NCBI GenBank assembly: GCA_944380285.1
Contig: CALWGZ010000008.1
Span: 48,813 to 112,812 of the forward strand
Direction: 5' to 3'
DNA: 64,000 nucleotides
Origin: an uncultured Christensenellaceae bacterium
GTDB lineage: Bacteria > Bacillota > Clostridia > Christensenellales > UBA3700
Below the pieces are notes generated by a model that saw only the letters and a list, made by a program, of their open reading frames with translations, was not told the DNA's origin and did no database searches. Shown piece by piece: positions 1-8,949 of this stretch. Every line of letters begins with the position of its first letter. Position 1 is the first letter of the stretch. The position numbers and the translations under genes were made by a program.

Positions 1-398
<398 letters not shown>

Positions 399-459
399 AT
401 TCACCTCAGTCAACGTCATTATATCAAATTCGCGGACAAAAGCCAAATATTTGACCGCA

Positions 460-3400
460 TTATTGCCCCGACGTCGCTTTTGTTCCGGGCAGAGCGCCCG
501 TCTTGACGTTCGCCGCGCCGAGCACCGCTTTGAGTTGATACTCGAGCGTGCCGTCGAGGTCTGCCCCCAAGCCGTTGAGTCTCGACAGCGTCCTGCCTCT
601 TTGCACGAACACCGGATGTCTGCCGGGGTTGAGCTTGATGTACTCCTCGGCGGCTTCGAGATCGCGGTCGTTTTCTATGCGCAGATAGAGCGCGGTATCG
701 ACGGGGCCGGCTTCCTCGGCGGGGTTTTCCTCTTCGGCGGCGTACTCCGACTTTCCGCCCCACGGGATGACGTCCGCGACGGACATCGTCACCTTGCCGT
801 TCTCAAATCTCAGTCTGCCGTTGAGGCGGACGATCGCGTCCTCGGCGATCAGCGCACGGTACTTGTCGTAAGTCCTGGGGAAGAACACCGCCTCGATCGA
901 CGAATAGAGATCTTCGATCGTCGCATACGCCATGATCTTGGCGTCCTTTGTCGTCTTTTTGCTGACGCCGTGCAGCATGCCGCAGAGGGAGACGTATTTG
1001 CCGTCGAACGCGCTCTGCACGCTGAGCAGTTCTTCCGCTCCGCTCTCGTCCTCGTCCTCGCCCTCTTCCGCCGCCGCGGCGTTCTTGATATAGTCGACCA
1101 GCGGCGCCAGCGTGAAGCTCTCCTGTTTGAGTTCTTCCTTGTACGCGTCGAGCGGGTGCCCGGAAAGATAGACGCCGAGCGCCTCCTTTTCGAGCGCGAG
1201 TTTTTGCATTTGCGGATACTCTGCAAGCGGCGGGATGTCGTCCTCGGGGGCGGCGTCCTCGCCCATCAGGTCGAACAGGCTGATCTGCCCGCTCTCCTTG
1301 CCCTTGCGGTCGCGCGCCGCCTGTTTGAGCAGTCTCTCATACGACGCCATCAGTGCCGAGCGCGTATAGCCGAAGCAGTCGAACGCGCCCGCCTTGATCA
1401 GACCTTCCATGATGCGCTTGTTGATGACGCCTGTCTCGAGGCGGGACAGCATGTCGGACACGCTCTTGTACTCGCCGTTTTTCTCGCGCTCTTCTACGAG
1501 CGCCTGCATCGCGTCCGCGCCGACGTTCTTGACGCCGTTGAGCCCGTAGCGCAGCCTGCCGTCCTCGACCTTGAACAGCACGCGGCTCTTGTTGATGTCG
1601 GGCGGCAAGATCTCGAAGCCGTTGTCGCGCAGGATGGTCAGATACTTTTGCACTTCCTCGGCGTTGGTGATGCGGTTGTTGATGACCGCGGCGAACAGTT
1701 CGATCTCGTAGTATCTCTTGTAGAAGGCGGTCTGATAGGACAGCACCGCATAGGCGGCTGCGTGCGACTTGTTGAACGCGTACTTGGCGAAGCCCGCCAT
1801 CTCGTCGAAGATCTCGTTGGCGGTATTTTCGTCGACGATGCCGACCTCTATCGCGCCGGGGATGCGCGGTTTGGCAAGCCCGATGAGTCTGCCGTCGGTA
1901 GAATATTTCGCAGGTTCGGGTGGCGCGCCGTAGAGGAAGATCTTGCGCTGCGCCTCCATGACCTCGGCTTTTTTCTTGCCCATCGCGCGGCGCAGCATGT
2001 CCGCCGCCCCGAGCGAATAGCCTGCCAGCAGCTGAGCCATCTGCATGACCTGTTCCTGATAGACGAGACAGCCGTATGTCATCTCGAGAATGGGTCTGAG
2101 CAGCGGATGGCGGTAGGTGACGCTCTCGGGATTCTTCTTTGACGCGATATATTTGGGGATGCTGTCCATCGGACCGGGGCGATAGAGCGACACGCCCGCT
2201 ATGACGTCTTCGAGCGAGGACGGCTGGAGTTCTTTCATGAACTTTTTCATGCCGGCGGATTCGAGCTGGAACACCGCGTCGGTGTCGCCGCTGCTGATCT
2301 GTCGGTAGACCTCGGGGTCGTCGTAGCCCAGCTTGTCGAAGTCGACGTCCACGCCGTGATCCTCTTTGACGTACTGCCGCGCCTTGTCTATGTCGGTCAG
2401 CGTCTTGAGCCCGAGGAAGTCCATTTTGAGCATGCCCATCTCCTCGACCTCTTCCTTTTGGAACTGCGTGGTGATGTCCTCGCCGTTGCGTTGGAGAGGG
2501 ACGTAGTCGGAGATGACCTCTTTGCATATGACGACGCCTGCGGCGTGCTTTGAGCAGTTGCACGGCATCGCCTCGAGCTTGTACGCCATGTCGATGACCT
2601 GTCTCATCATCGGGTCGGTGTTGTACACCTCGACCGCCTCGGGCGAATAGAGTTTGACCTCGTCCTCTTTTTCGCTCTTGTGAAAGACATTGGCAAGGGT
2701 GACCTTGGGGTTGTTGGCGATCGTCTTTGTCAGCTTGTTGACGTCGGCGAGCGGCACGTTGTACACTCTGGCGATCTTCTTGATCGCCGCCTTCGCCTTC
2801 ATCGTGCCGAGCGCCAAAATCTGGCAGACCTTGTCCGAGCCGTATTTGCGGGTGACGTATTCGATGACCTCGCCTCTCCTCTCGTAACAGAAGTCGACGT
2901 CAAAGTCGGGCGGCGACTCGCGTTCGGGGTTGAGGAAGCGCTCGAAGAGCAGGTTGTATTTGAGCGGATCTACGTCGGTGATGCGGATAGCATACGCTAT
3001 GATGCTGCCCACGCCCGAACCTCTGCCCGCGCCGACGGGGATGCCGTGCGTGCGCGCGTAGTTGATGAAGTCCCAGACGACGAGGTAGTAGTCCGCGAAG
3101 CCCTTGGTGATGATGACTTCAAGCTCGCGCTCCGCCCTCTGTCTGATCTCGGGAGTGATCGTGCCGTACCGCCACTCCAAGCCCTTGTACGCCATGCGGC
3201 GCAGATAGTCGGGCGACGACGAGCCGTCCTCGGCGACGTACGGCGGTTGAAGGTCCTGCTTTTCGATGACGACGTCGCACTTTTCCATCACCTCGACGGT
3301 GTTGGTGACCGCCTCGGGGCACCACGAAAAGGTCTGCATCATCTCCTCGTACGTTTTGAGGTAGAATTGATCTGTCTCGAAGCGCATGCGCTCGGGGTCG

Positions 3401-4272
3401 TCGATCGTCTTGCCCGTCTGGATGCAGAGCATGACGTCGTGCATCTCGGCGTCCTCGCGCTCGGCGTAGTGGACGTCGTTTGTCGCGACGACCTTGACTC
3501 CTATCTCCCGCGCGATCTTGACCAGCAGAGGGTTGACCCTCCTCTGCTCCTCTATGCCGTGGTCTTGGAGTTCGATATAAAAGTCCCCGGGCGCAAACAT
3601 ATCTCGCAGCATGATCGCATAGTTTTTTGCCTCGTCGTAGTTGCCTTGCAGCAGCAGTTCGGGGATGCGCCCCGCAAGACAGGCGGACAGACAGATCACG
3701 CCCTCGGAGTGTTTTTTGAGCGTCTCGATGTCTATCCTCGGCTTGTAGTAAAAGCCGTCGACGTACGCCATGCTGTCCAGCTGAACGAGATTGCGGTAGC
3801 CGACGTTGTTCTTTGCGATGAGCACGAGGTGGTTGAAGCTGCCGTTGCGCCCCGTCTGCTCGTGCATGTTCTCGCAGGTGTAGAACTCGCAGCCGATGAC
3901 GGGTTTGAGCCCCGCCTTCTTCATCGCCTTGTAGAATGTGAACACGCCGAACATGTTGCCGTGATCGGTGATCGCCATGCCGGGCATCCCCTTTTCGATC
4001 GCCTTGTCGACGAGGGGGTTGTCCTTGTGGTTGGGCGCGACGAGCCTCGTCGCCCCGTCCAGCAGACTGAACTCGGTGTGGACGTGCAGATGCACGAACG
4101 GCTTGACGGGCGGACGCGGCTTCTCGGGTTTTTCCTCCTTCTTCTCTTCCTTTTTGGGAGGCTCCTGTTCCTGCTCCGCCTCTTCGCGGGCGGCGTCCTC
4201 TTGCTCGAGCTGTTCGAGCAAAGCCTCGTCGTCCGACTCGACGTCGACGACCTCTTTGACGTTATCTGCCAT
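460..4272 (-). CDS. dnaE: DNA polymerase III alpha subunit (DnaE)
   Basis: Replicative DNA polymerase catalytic subunit of 1270 residues, longer than the usual 1150 or so. Residues 1-58 form a low-complexity Glu/Lys/Pro extension. The PHP domain starts near residue 60 (FVHLHVHTEFSLLDGATRL). The palm motif PDFDVDF carries catalytic Asp456 and Asp458, preceded by GRGSGVGSI. The helix-hairpin-helix and an OB-fold region (VSLCGMLHGVSKKT) lie in the C-terminal third. Its start overlaps the whiA stop by 11 bases, so translation is probably coupled. As a DnaE-type enzyme it likely works beside a PolC, as in other Bacillota, but PolC is not in this window. The acidic/basic N-terminal tail is the only odd feature. 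Confidence 0.97.
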   Translation of the reverse strand: MADNVKEVVDVESDDEALLEQLEQEDAAREEAEQEQEPPKKEEKKEEKPEKPRPPVKPFVHLHVHTEFSLLDGATRLVAPNHKDNPLVDKAIEKGMPGMAITDHGNMFGVFTFYKAMKKAGLKPVIGCEFYTCENMHEQTGRNGSFNHLVLIAKNNVGYRNLVQLDSMAYVDGFYYKPRIDIETLKKHSEGVICLSACLAGRIPELLLQGNYDEAKNYAIMLRDMFAPGDFYIELQDHGIEEQRRVNPLLVKIAREIGVKVVATNDVHYAEREDAEMHDVMLCIQTGKTIDDPERMRFETDQFYLKTYEEMMQTFSWCPEAVTNTVEVMEKCDVVIEKQDLQPPYVAEDGSSSPDYLRRMAYKGLEWRYGTITPEIRQRAERELEVIITKGFADYYLVVWDFINYARTHGIPVGAGRGSGVGSIIAYAIRITDVDPLKYNLLFERFLNPERESPPDFDVDFCYERRGEVIEYVTRKYGSDKVCQILALGTMKAKAAIKKIARVYNVPLADVNKLTKTIANNPKVTLANVFHKSEKEDEVKLYSPEAVEVYNTDPMMRQVIDMAYKLEAMPCNCSKHAAGVVICKEVISDYVPLQRNGEDITTQFQKEEVEEMGMLKMDFLGLKTLTDIDKARQYVKEDHGVDVDFDKLGYDDPEVYRQISSGDTDAVFQLESAGMKKFMKELQPSSLEDVIAGVSLYRPGPMDSIPKYIASKKNPESVTYRHPLLRPILEMTYGCLVYQEQVMQMAQLLAGYSLGAADMLRRAMGKKKAEVMEAQRKIFLYGAPPEPAKYSTDGRLIGLAKPRIPGAIEVGIVDENTANEIFDEMAGFAKYAFNKSHAAAYAVLSYQTAFYKRYYEIELFAAVINNRITNAEEVQKYLTILRDNGFEILPPDINKSRVLFKVEDGRLRYGLNGVKNVGADAMQALVEEREKNGEYKSVSDMLSRLETGVINKRIMEGLIKAGAFDCFGYTRSALMASYERLLKQAARDRKGKESGQISLFDLMGEDAAPEDDIPPLAEYPQMQKLALEKEALGVYLSGHPLDAYKEELKQESFTLAPLVDYIKNAAAAEEGEDEDESGAEELLSVQSAFDGKYVSLCGMLHGVSKKTTKDAKIMAYATIEDLYSSIEAVFFPRTYDKYRALIAEDAIVRLNGRLRFENGKVTMSVADVIPWGGKSEYAAEEENPAEEAGPVDTALYLRIENDRDLEAAEEYIKLNPGRHPVFVQRGRTLSRLNGLGADLDGTLEYQLKAVLGAANVKTGALPGTKATSGQ

Positions 4273-5170
4273 TTTCCGCCTCCTTCAAAATTTTCTCTAT
4301 CCTGTGGTTGAGCCCGCTCTTGCTGATGCCCAGCTCTTTGGCGAGCTGCGCCATCGTGAACTCGGGGTGCGCCTCTCTCGCGTCGCACACCGCGCGCAGC
4401 TTGTCGTCCAGCCTGTCCAGACTGCCGTCTTCGCGCAGCCGCGCGATCGCGCCGAGCAGCTGCCCCGCCGCGCGCTGAGCCTTGTCCATGTTGGCGAGCG
4501 TACAGTTGACGCCGCGGTTGATGTTGTTGTTCGCCTCTCTCAGCATCATCACGTCGCTGAGAGCAAACACGCTCTCGTACGCTCCCATGAACGCCAGCAC
4601 TCCGCTGACGTCCGTCCCCGACTTGCAATAAGCGCCGTACAGGTCGCGCCTGTGGGTGACATGCATCGCGATGTCTCTTGCGGCGAAATACTCGGCGAGT
4701 TCTCTCGCCGCGTCCTCGTCGAAAAAGGTGAACTCGATGTGATAGCCGCCGCCGTCGTCGCTGCCCGGCGCATACGCGCTGCCGCAGACGGCGAACAGCC
4801 CTCTTACATAGGCGGACGCCTCTTCGTCGCTCGCGAACTTCCTGCCGAGCCCCCCTCGGCTTTCGGCGGTCTCGGGCAAAAGGTCGGCGAAGATGCGCTC
4901 CGCCTCGCCCGGTCTGACCGACGCGGAATACAGCTTTTGCGCGGACGAGTAGGCAAACTCCACCTCCGCGCCGTACAGCTCCTTGATCAGCCCCAGCGCG
5001 ATGAGCACGGGCTGCATGCTCTTGTTCTCGACGGTCAGCCCCAGCTTGTTGCTCTTGAGCGTGAGCGAGCCGGCGGTCTTGACGATCGCGGCGAGATATG
5101 CCTTGCGCGCCTCTTCTCCGTCGGCGTCGGACAGCGCGGTCTGTTTGCGCACTTCTTCGGTGATGTTCAT
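4262..5170 (-). CDS. whiA: WhiA, sporulation/cell-division DNA-binding protein
   Basis: A 302-residue protein starting MNITEEVRKQTALSD. The N-terminal two thirds match the LAGLIDADG-like fold of WhiA, with GLGRKFAS and HIEFTFFDEDAARE segments. The C-terminus holds a helix-turn-helix (FTMAQLAKELGISKSGLNHR, about residues 268-290). In Bacillota WhiA is a nucleoid-associated protein affecting division and chromosome segregation. The start at 5170 overlaps the upstream PHP gene stop in an ATGA arrangement; the longer reading frame upstream is not used. The usual partners rapZ and yvcK are absent here, and a PHP phosphoesterase occupies the spot between murB and whiA. Confidence 0.93.
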   Translation of the reverse strand: MNITEEVRKQTALSDADGEEARKAYLAAIVKTAGSLTLKSNKLGLTVENKSMQPVLIALGLIKELYGAEVEFAYSSAQKLYSASVRPGEAERIFADLLPETAESRGGLGRKFASDEEASAYVRGLFAVCGSAYAPGSDDGGGYHIEFTFFDEDAARELAEYFAARDIAMHVTHRRDLYGAYCKSGTDVSGVLAFMGAYESVFALSDVMMLREANNNINRGVNCTLANMDKAQRAAGQLLGAIARLREDGSLDRLDDKLRAVCDAREAHPEFTMAQLAKELGISKSGLNHRIEKILKEAENGR

Positions 5171-5925
5171 ACCGTGGTCCCCCTGCGGAACACAATGGGC
5201 TTGTCCGAGATGTTGACGACTGTGTCGCCGTCCAGCCCGAGTTTTTGCACCATGTCCAGCGCGTATTCGCACTTGCCGACGCGCGCCGGCTTGTGAGCGT
5301 CGCTGTTGACGATGAGTTTTGCCCCCGTCGCCGCGAGGATCTCAACGCCTTTGAGGTCGGGGGTCTTGTGTCTCGACGACAGTTCGACGAACGTCCCCGC
5401 CGCCGCACACGCCTCGCCGATGGGTTTGAGTTCGACGTCCAGCCTGAACCCGGGGTGGGTGAGCACGTCGATCTCGTGTTCTGTCACCGCCCTGACGAAC
5501 GCCTCGGTGTTGAGCGCGCGCTGCCTGGCGCTGTTGCGGCAGAAACAACGCGTCACGCCGTTGAACGGCAGTTTGAAGTAGTCCTTGAACCTCAGCGGAT
5601 AGGCGGTCAGATGAAATCCGGCAAGCACGACGTCCAGCTTCGCCGCGTCCTCGGGCGACAGGTCGATCTCCCCTCTCGGGCTGAGGATGTTCGCCTCTAT
5701 GCCCAGAAGCACCCTGAACCGATATTCCTTCGCGACGGCGTCGACGTCGCGCCTCATCTCGTCAAAGCGCGACGGCTTGACGCCGATCAGCGGATGCCTC
5801 TCGCCGTGGTCGGTGATCGCGAGCGCTTCGAGCCCGAGACTCATCGCCGCGACGACGTTGTCCTCGACCGTCCCGGTGCCGTGAGAGTATTTTGTGTGTG
5901 AATGAAAGTCTGCGCGGATGTTCAT
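5167..5925 (-). CDS. PHP-domain phosphoesterase (YcdX-like)
   Basis: A 252-residue single-domain PHP protein. The start MNIRADFHSHTKYSHGTG carries the first metal-binding HxH motif. It is followed by ALAITDHGERHP (second His), GIEANILSPRGEIDL (Glu ligand), LTHPGF and NSDAHKPARVG near the C-terminus. The set matches the YcdX/hydrolase branch of trinuclear-metal PHP phosphatases; the substrate is unknown. A weak AAAGGGACG ribosome site precedes the ATG. It lies upstream of whiA with a 4-base overlap, so it is probably in one operon with whiA and dnaE. Confident on fold and catalytic type, not on physiological role. Confidence 0.85.
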   Translation of the reverse strand: MNIRADFHSHTKYSHGTGTVEDNVVAAMSLGLEALAITDHGERHPLIGVKPSRFDEMRRDVDAVAKEYRFRVLLGIEANILSPRGEIDLSPEDAAKLDVVLAGFHLTAYPLRFKDYFKLPFNGVTRCFCRNSARQRALNTEAFVRAVTEHEIDVLTHPGFRLDVELKPIGEACAAAGTFVELSSRHKTPDLKGVEILAATGAKLIVNSDAHKPARVGKCEYALDMVQKLGLDGDTVVNISDKPIVFRRGTTV

Positions 5926-6080
5926 TTCGTCCCTTTTCCCGCGCGCATAAAGCGCACGAACACTCGCGCTCTCCGAACTGCGGCGCCTGCACGCGTAACG
6001 TGCGCGCGAGTGTGGACTTATATTATAGAATACAACGCGTCAAAAAGTAAAGGCAAAACCGTCGCGTAATTGTAAATTTT

Positions 6081-6947
6081 TCATCGCCCCGCGACGACGA
6101 CCTCGAGCTCGAGCCTCACGCCGCAGTCTTTGTACACCTCTCTTTGCGCCCTGTCGGCGAGCGCGAGATAGTCCGCCGCCGTTCCGCCGCCCGCGTTGAC
6201 GATGAACCCTGCGTGTTTTTGCGATATCTCCGCGCCGCCCTCGCGCGCCCCTTTGAGCCCGGCTCGCTCTATGTACCACCCCGCCGACGTGCCGTCGACC
6301 CGCTTGAACGTGCTGCCGAGCGACCTGCCCTTTGGCTGGCTCGCCGCCCTGAGCGCGGCATATTTCCTTCCCTCTCTCTCGACCGCCGCCCTGTCCGACC
6401 TCGCGAACGAGAACGCCGCCGCGAGCACGATCGCGTCTTTGCCCAGCGCGCTTTTGCGATAGCCGAAGCCGCACTCGTCGGGGCAGAGCCTCTCCCGCTT
6501 GCCGTCCGCGAGCACGTCCACCCAGAGCGCGACGTCCGCGAACTCCGTCCCGAACGCGCCGGCGTTCATCGCCGCCGCTCCGCCCACGCTCCCGGGGATC
6601 GCCGCGAGCCTCTCCAAGCCGGACAGCCCCCGCGCCGCCGCCTTTTTGGCGAGCGAGGACAGCCTCTCTCCGGCGAGCGCCACCGCGACCTCTCCGCAAA
6701 ACTCCGCGCCCGTCATCGCTCTCGTCGTCAAGACCGCGGCGTCGTATTCTCCGTCGGGGAACAGGATGTTCGTCCCTCTGCCGGCGACGTCGAAGCTCTC
6801 GTCCCCGAGCGCGGCTACGGCGGCAACAAACTCCTCTTTCGTCCGCGGCTCGATCAACAGCCCGACCGTCCCTGCGTTGCCGTAAGAAGAAAAGGACGGA
6901 GCGCGTCTCCGCGCCCCGAATCTCTCCACAAAATACTGCGCGTCCAT
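6081..6947 (-). CDS. murB: UDP-N-acetylenolpyruvoylglucosamine reductase
   Basis: A 288-residue FAD-dependent reductase making UDP-N-acetylmuramate for peptidoglycan. Motifs visible: AGRGTNILFPDGEYD (FAD site, about residues 55-69), IPGSVGGAAAMNAGAFG (118-134), GFGYRKS (161-166) and GSTFK with the proton-donor Ser212. A Glu near residue 280-282 closes the protein. The type II (short) form fits Bacillota. Upstream is dus, ending 30 bases before. No Shine-Dalgarno is obvious; a TATATT sits seven bases before the ATG, so translation may be leaderless or depend on dus. Downstream are the PHP, whiA and dnaE genes after about 155 bases. Confidence 0.95.
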   Translation of the reverse strand: MDAQYFVERFGARRRAPSFSSYGNAGTVGLLIEPRTKEEFVAAVAALGDESFDVAGRGTNILFPDGEYDAAVLTTRAMTGAEFCGEVAVALAGERLSSLAKKAAARGLSGLERLAAIPGSVGGAAAMNAGAFGTEFADVALWVDVLADGKRERLCPDECGFGYRKSALGKDAIVLAAAFSFARSDRAAVEREGRKYAALRAASQPKGRSLGSTFKRVDGTSAGWYIERAGLKGAREGGAEISQKHAGFIVNAGGGTAADYLALADRAQREVYKDCGVRLELEVVVAGR

Positions 6948-6977
6948 ACACGCAAATATATGACCCTCGCTCCCTCT

Positions 6978-7925
6978 CTATGCGATGGGGATGTCGAGCA
7001 GTTCGCACTCCCTCGCCGCGGCGGTCAGCTCTTCGAGGCTCGTGCTTTCGAACACCCTCTGTTTGAACGCCTTGCCGCCCGCAAGCCCCTTGACGAAGTA
7101 CGCCAAATGCTTCTTCATGTTGGCGGCGACATAGACGGGCGAATGGAATGCGAGCATCGTCGCGATGTGTTCGTCGACCGCCTCCCTCCTCGTGCGCCAC
7201 GGTCTTTTGACGCCGGCGATGTCCGCAAACAGCCACGGCTGCCCCAGCGCGCCCCTTGCGATCATCACGCCCGCCGCGCCGGTGACGCCGAGCATGTCAC
7301 GATAGCCGTCGACGCTGTCCACGTCGCCGTTGGCGAGCACCGGGATGTCGACCGCGCGGACGACCTCGGCGATGTATTCCCTGTCCGCCCTGCCGGAATA
7401 AAATTGTTCTCTCGTCCTGCCGTGGACGGTCAGAAGCTCCGCCCCGGCGTCTTGCAATATCTTGGCGAAATCGACACCGGTACGAGAATTTTGTTCAAAG
7501 CCTATCCTGAATTTGACGGTGACGTGCTTGCCCGAAAGTTTGAGCGCGCGCACTATCTTCGCCGCCTGCTCGGGTTCTTTGAGCAGCGCGCTGCCCTCGC
7601 CGTTGCCGACGATCTTGGGGACGGGACAGCCCATATTGACGTCGACGATGTCGAACTTTTCGAGCGCGGGATGGCGCGCCGCCGCCAACATGATCTCGGG
7701 CTCTCTGCCGAAGATCTGCACCGCCTTGACCTTTTCCGCGTCCGTCGTGTGGAGCAGGTCCTCCGTCTTTACGCTACCGTAGACCAAGCCCTTTGCCGAG
7801 ATCATCTCGGTGTAGGTGAGCGCCGCTCCGGCGCGTGCGCAAAGTCTGCGGAAACCGACGTCGCTGAACCCTGCTATCGGCGCGAGCACCGCTTTCGGGG
7901 CGTCAAATATCTCGGCGGGACTCAC
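6978..7925 (-). CDS. dus: tRNA-dihydrouridine synthase (Dus)
   Basis: A 315-residue FMN-dependent enzyme that reduces uridines in tRNA D-loops. The N-terminal APIAGFSDVGFR motif, the catalytic Cys100 in VDVNMGCPVPKI, the KFRIGF strand, VHGRTREQFYSGRAD and VLANGDVDS all match the DusB/NifR3 branch. The start is a GTG at 7925, preceded by AGAGGTG, and lies 23 bases inside the 3' end of mazG, so the two are likely translationally coupled. It is followed after 30 bases by murB. Nothing unusual in length or motifs. Confidence 0.94.
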   Translation of the reverse strand: MSPAEIFDAPKAVLAPIAGFSDVGFRRLCARAGAALTYTEMISAKGLVYGSVKTEDLLHTTDAEKVKAVQIFGREPEIMLAAARHPALEKFDIVDVNMGCPVPKIVGNGEGSALLKEPEQAAKIVRALKLSGKHVTVKFRIGFEQNSRTGVDFAKILQDAGAELLTVHGRTREQFYSGRADREYIAEVVRAVDIPVLANGDVDSVDGYRDMLGVTGAAGVMIARGALGQPWLFADIAGVKRPWRTRREAVDEHIATMLAFHSPVYVAANMKKHLAYFVKGLAGGKAFKQRVFESTSLEELTAAARECELLDIPIA

Positions 7926-8949
7926 GTCTTTTCACCTCTTCCCAAAGTTCGTCCGCCTCCTTTGGCGACAGCTCGCTCACGGGCTTTGCCGCGAGCTGTT
8001 CGAGCGCGGCGTACCGGCTCTCGAACTTGCGCACCGCCCTCGACAGCGCGATCTCGGGATCGCATTTGAGCAGCCTGACGACGTTGACCGCGGCGAACAG
8101 CAGGTCTCCGCACTCGATCTCGCGCTCGGTCGCGTCCTTTGCGGCGAGGCACTCCGCCGTCTCTTCGGACAGTTTCTTTGCCGCCGCTTCCGCGCTCTCG
8201 AAATCGAAGCCCGCCTTTGCCGCCGCCTTTTGCACTTTGAGCGCGCGCTCGACCGCCGGCAGCGCCTTCGCGACCCTCTTCATCTTGTCCGAAGCGCGGT
8301 ATGCGCCCTTTTCTTTCGCCTTTGCCGCCTCCCACGACGCGAGGCTCTCCTCGGCGCTGTTTGCGACGACGTCACCGAACACATGGGGATGCCGCGTGAT
8401 CAGCTTTTCACCGAGGTCGGTCAACATGTCGGACAGGTCGAACTCGCCGTTTTTCTCGGCGATCTCGCAGTGGAACACACTCTGCAACATCACGTCGCCG
8501 CACTCCTCGCGCATGTTGGCGACGTCGCGGTTGTCGATCGCCTCGACCAGCTCGTACGCCTCTTCGACAGCGTTGGCGCGGATGCTGTCGTGAGTCTGCG
8601 CCTTGTCCCATTCGCAGCCGTCGTCCGCGCAAAGTCTGCGCATGATGTTGACAAGGTCGGCAAAGTCGTGGCGGCGCTTGTCCTTGAAAGACAGCGGCGG
8701 GACCGCCGCCCTTTCGCAGGCGCACAGCGTCGCCGCAGTCCTCTCTTTCCCGTCGCAGACGACGGGCGCGGCTTCGCCTATCAGGCGCGACAGCTTTGCC
8801 GCCGTCTCTTTGACCGCGCCTTCGCCGACGTGCGTCAGCACCAGCGCCGACCGCGTGTCGTACCAAAAGTCTTTCGCCGAGACAAACGCCTCAGCCTCGA
8901 TCGTCAATGTGCCGAGCGCGTCGGCAATGCGCTTTTCGTTGTTCTTCAT
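7903..8949 (-). CDS. mazG: MazG-family nucleoside triphosphate pyrophosphohydrolase
   Basis: A 348-residue protein with two MazG helical modules. The first, about residues 95-195, has CEWDKAQTHDSI, VEEAYELVEAI and EECGDVML, the Glu-rich metal site. The second, about 240-320, has LSEETAECLAAK and EIECGDLLFAAVN. MazG removes pyrophosphate from NTPs and limits aberrant nucleotides or (p)ppGpp. The first 90 residues are not MazG-like and I do not recognise them; in many Bacillota this position is filled by a tetrapyrrole-methylase domain (YabN), but that region is too short here. It sits directly after spoVB (59-base overlap), matching the conserved spoVB-mazG pair, and before dus. Confidence 0.9.
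   Translation of the reverse strand: MKNNEKRIADALGTLTIEAEAFVSAKDFWYDTRSALVLTHVGEGAVKETAAKLSRLIGEAAPVVCDGKERTAATLCACERAAVPPLSFKDKRRHDFADLVNIMRRLCADDGCEWDKAQTHDSIRANAVEEAYELVEAIDNRDVANMREECGDVMLQSVFHCEIAEKNGEFDLSDMLTDLGEKLITRHPHVFGDVVANSAEESLASWEAAKAKEKGAYRASDKMKRVAKALPAVERALKVQKAAAKAGFDFESAEAAAKKLSEETAECLAAKDATEREIECGDLLFAAVNVVRLLKCDPEIALSRAVRKFESRYAALEQLAAKPVSELSPKEADELWEEVKRRESRRDI

Noticed and set aside
451..2142. A 563-codon plus-strand frame over the 3' half of dnaE
   Set aside because: Shadow of dnaE codon usage; no ribosome site or recognisable product.
6144..8069. A 641-codon plus-strand frame over murB and dus
   Set aside because: Antisense to two complete enzymes with all motifs; Arg-rich low-complexity translation.
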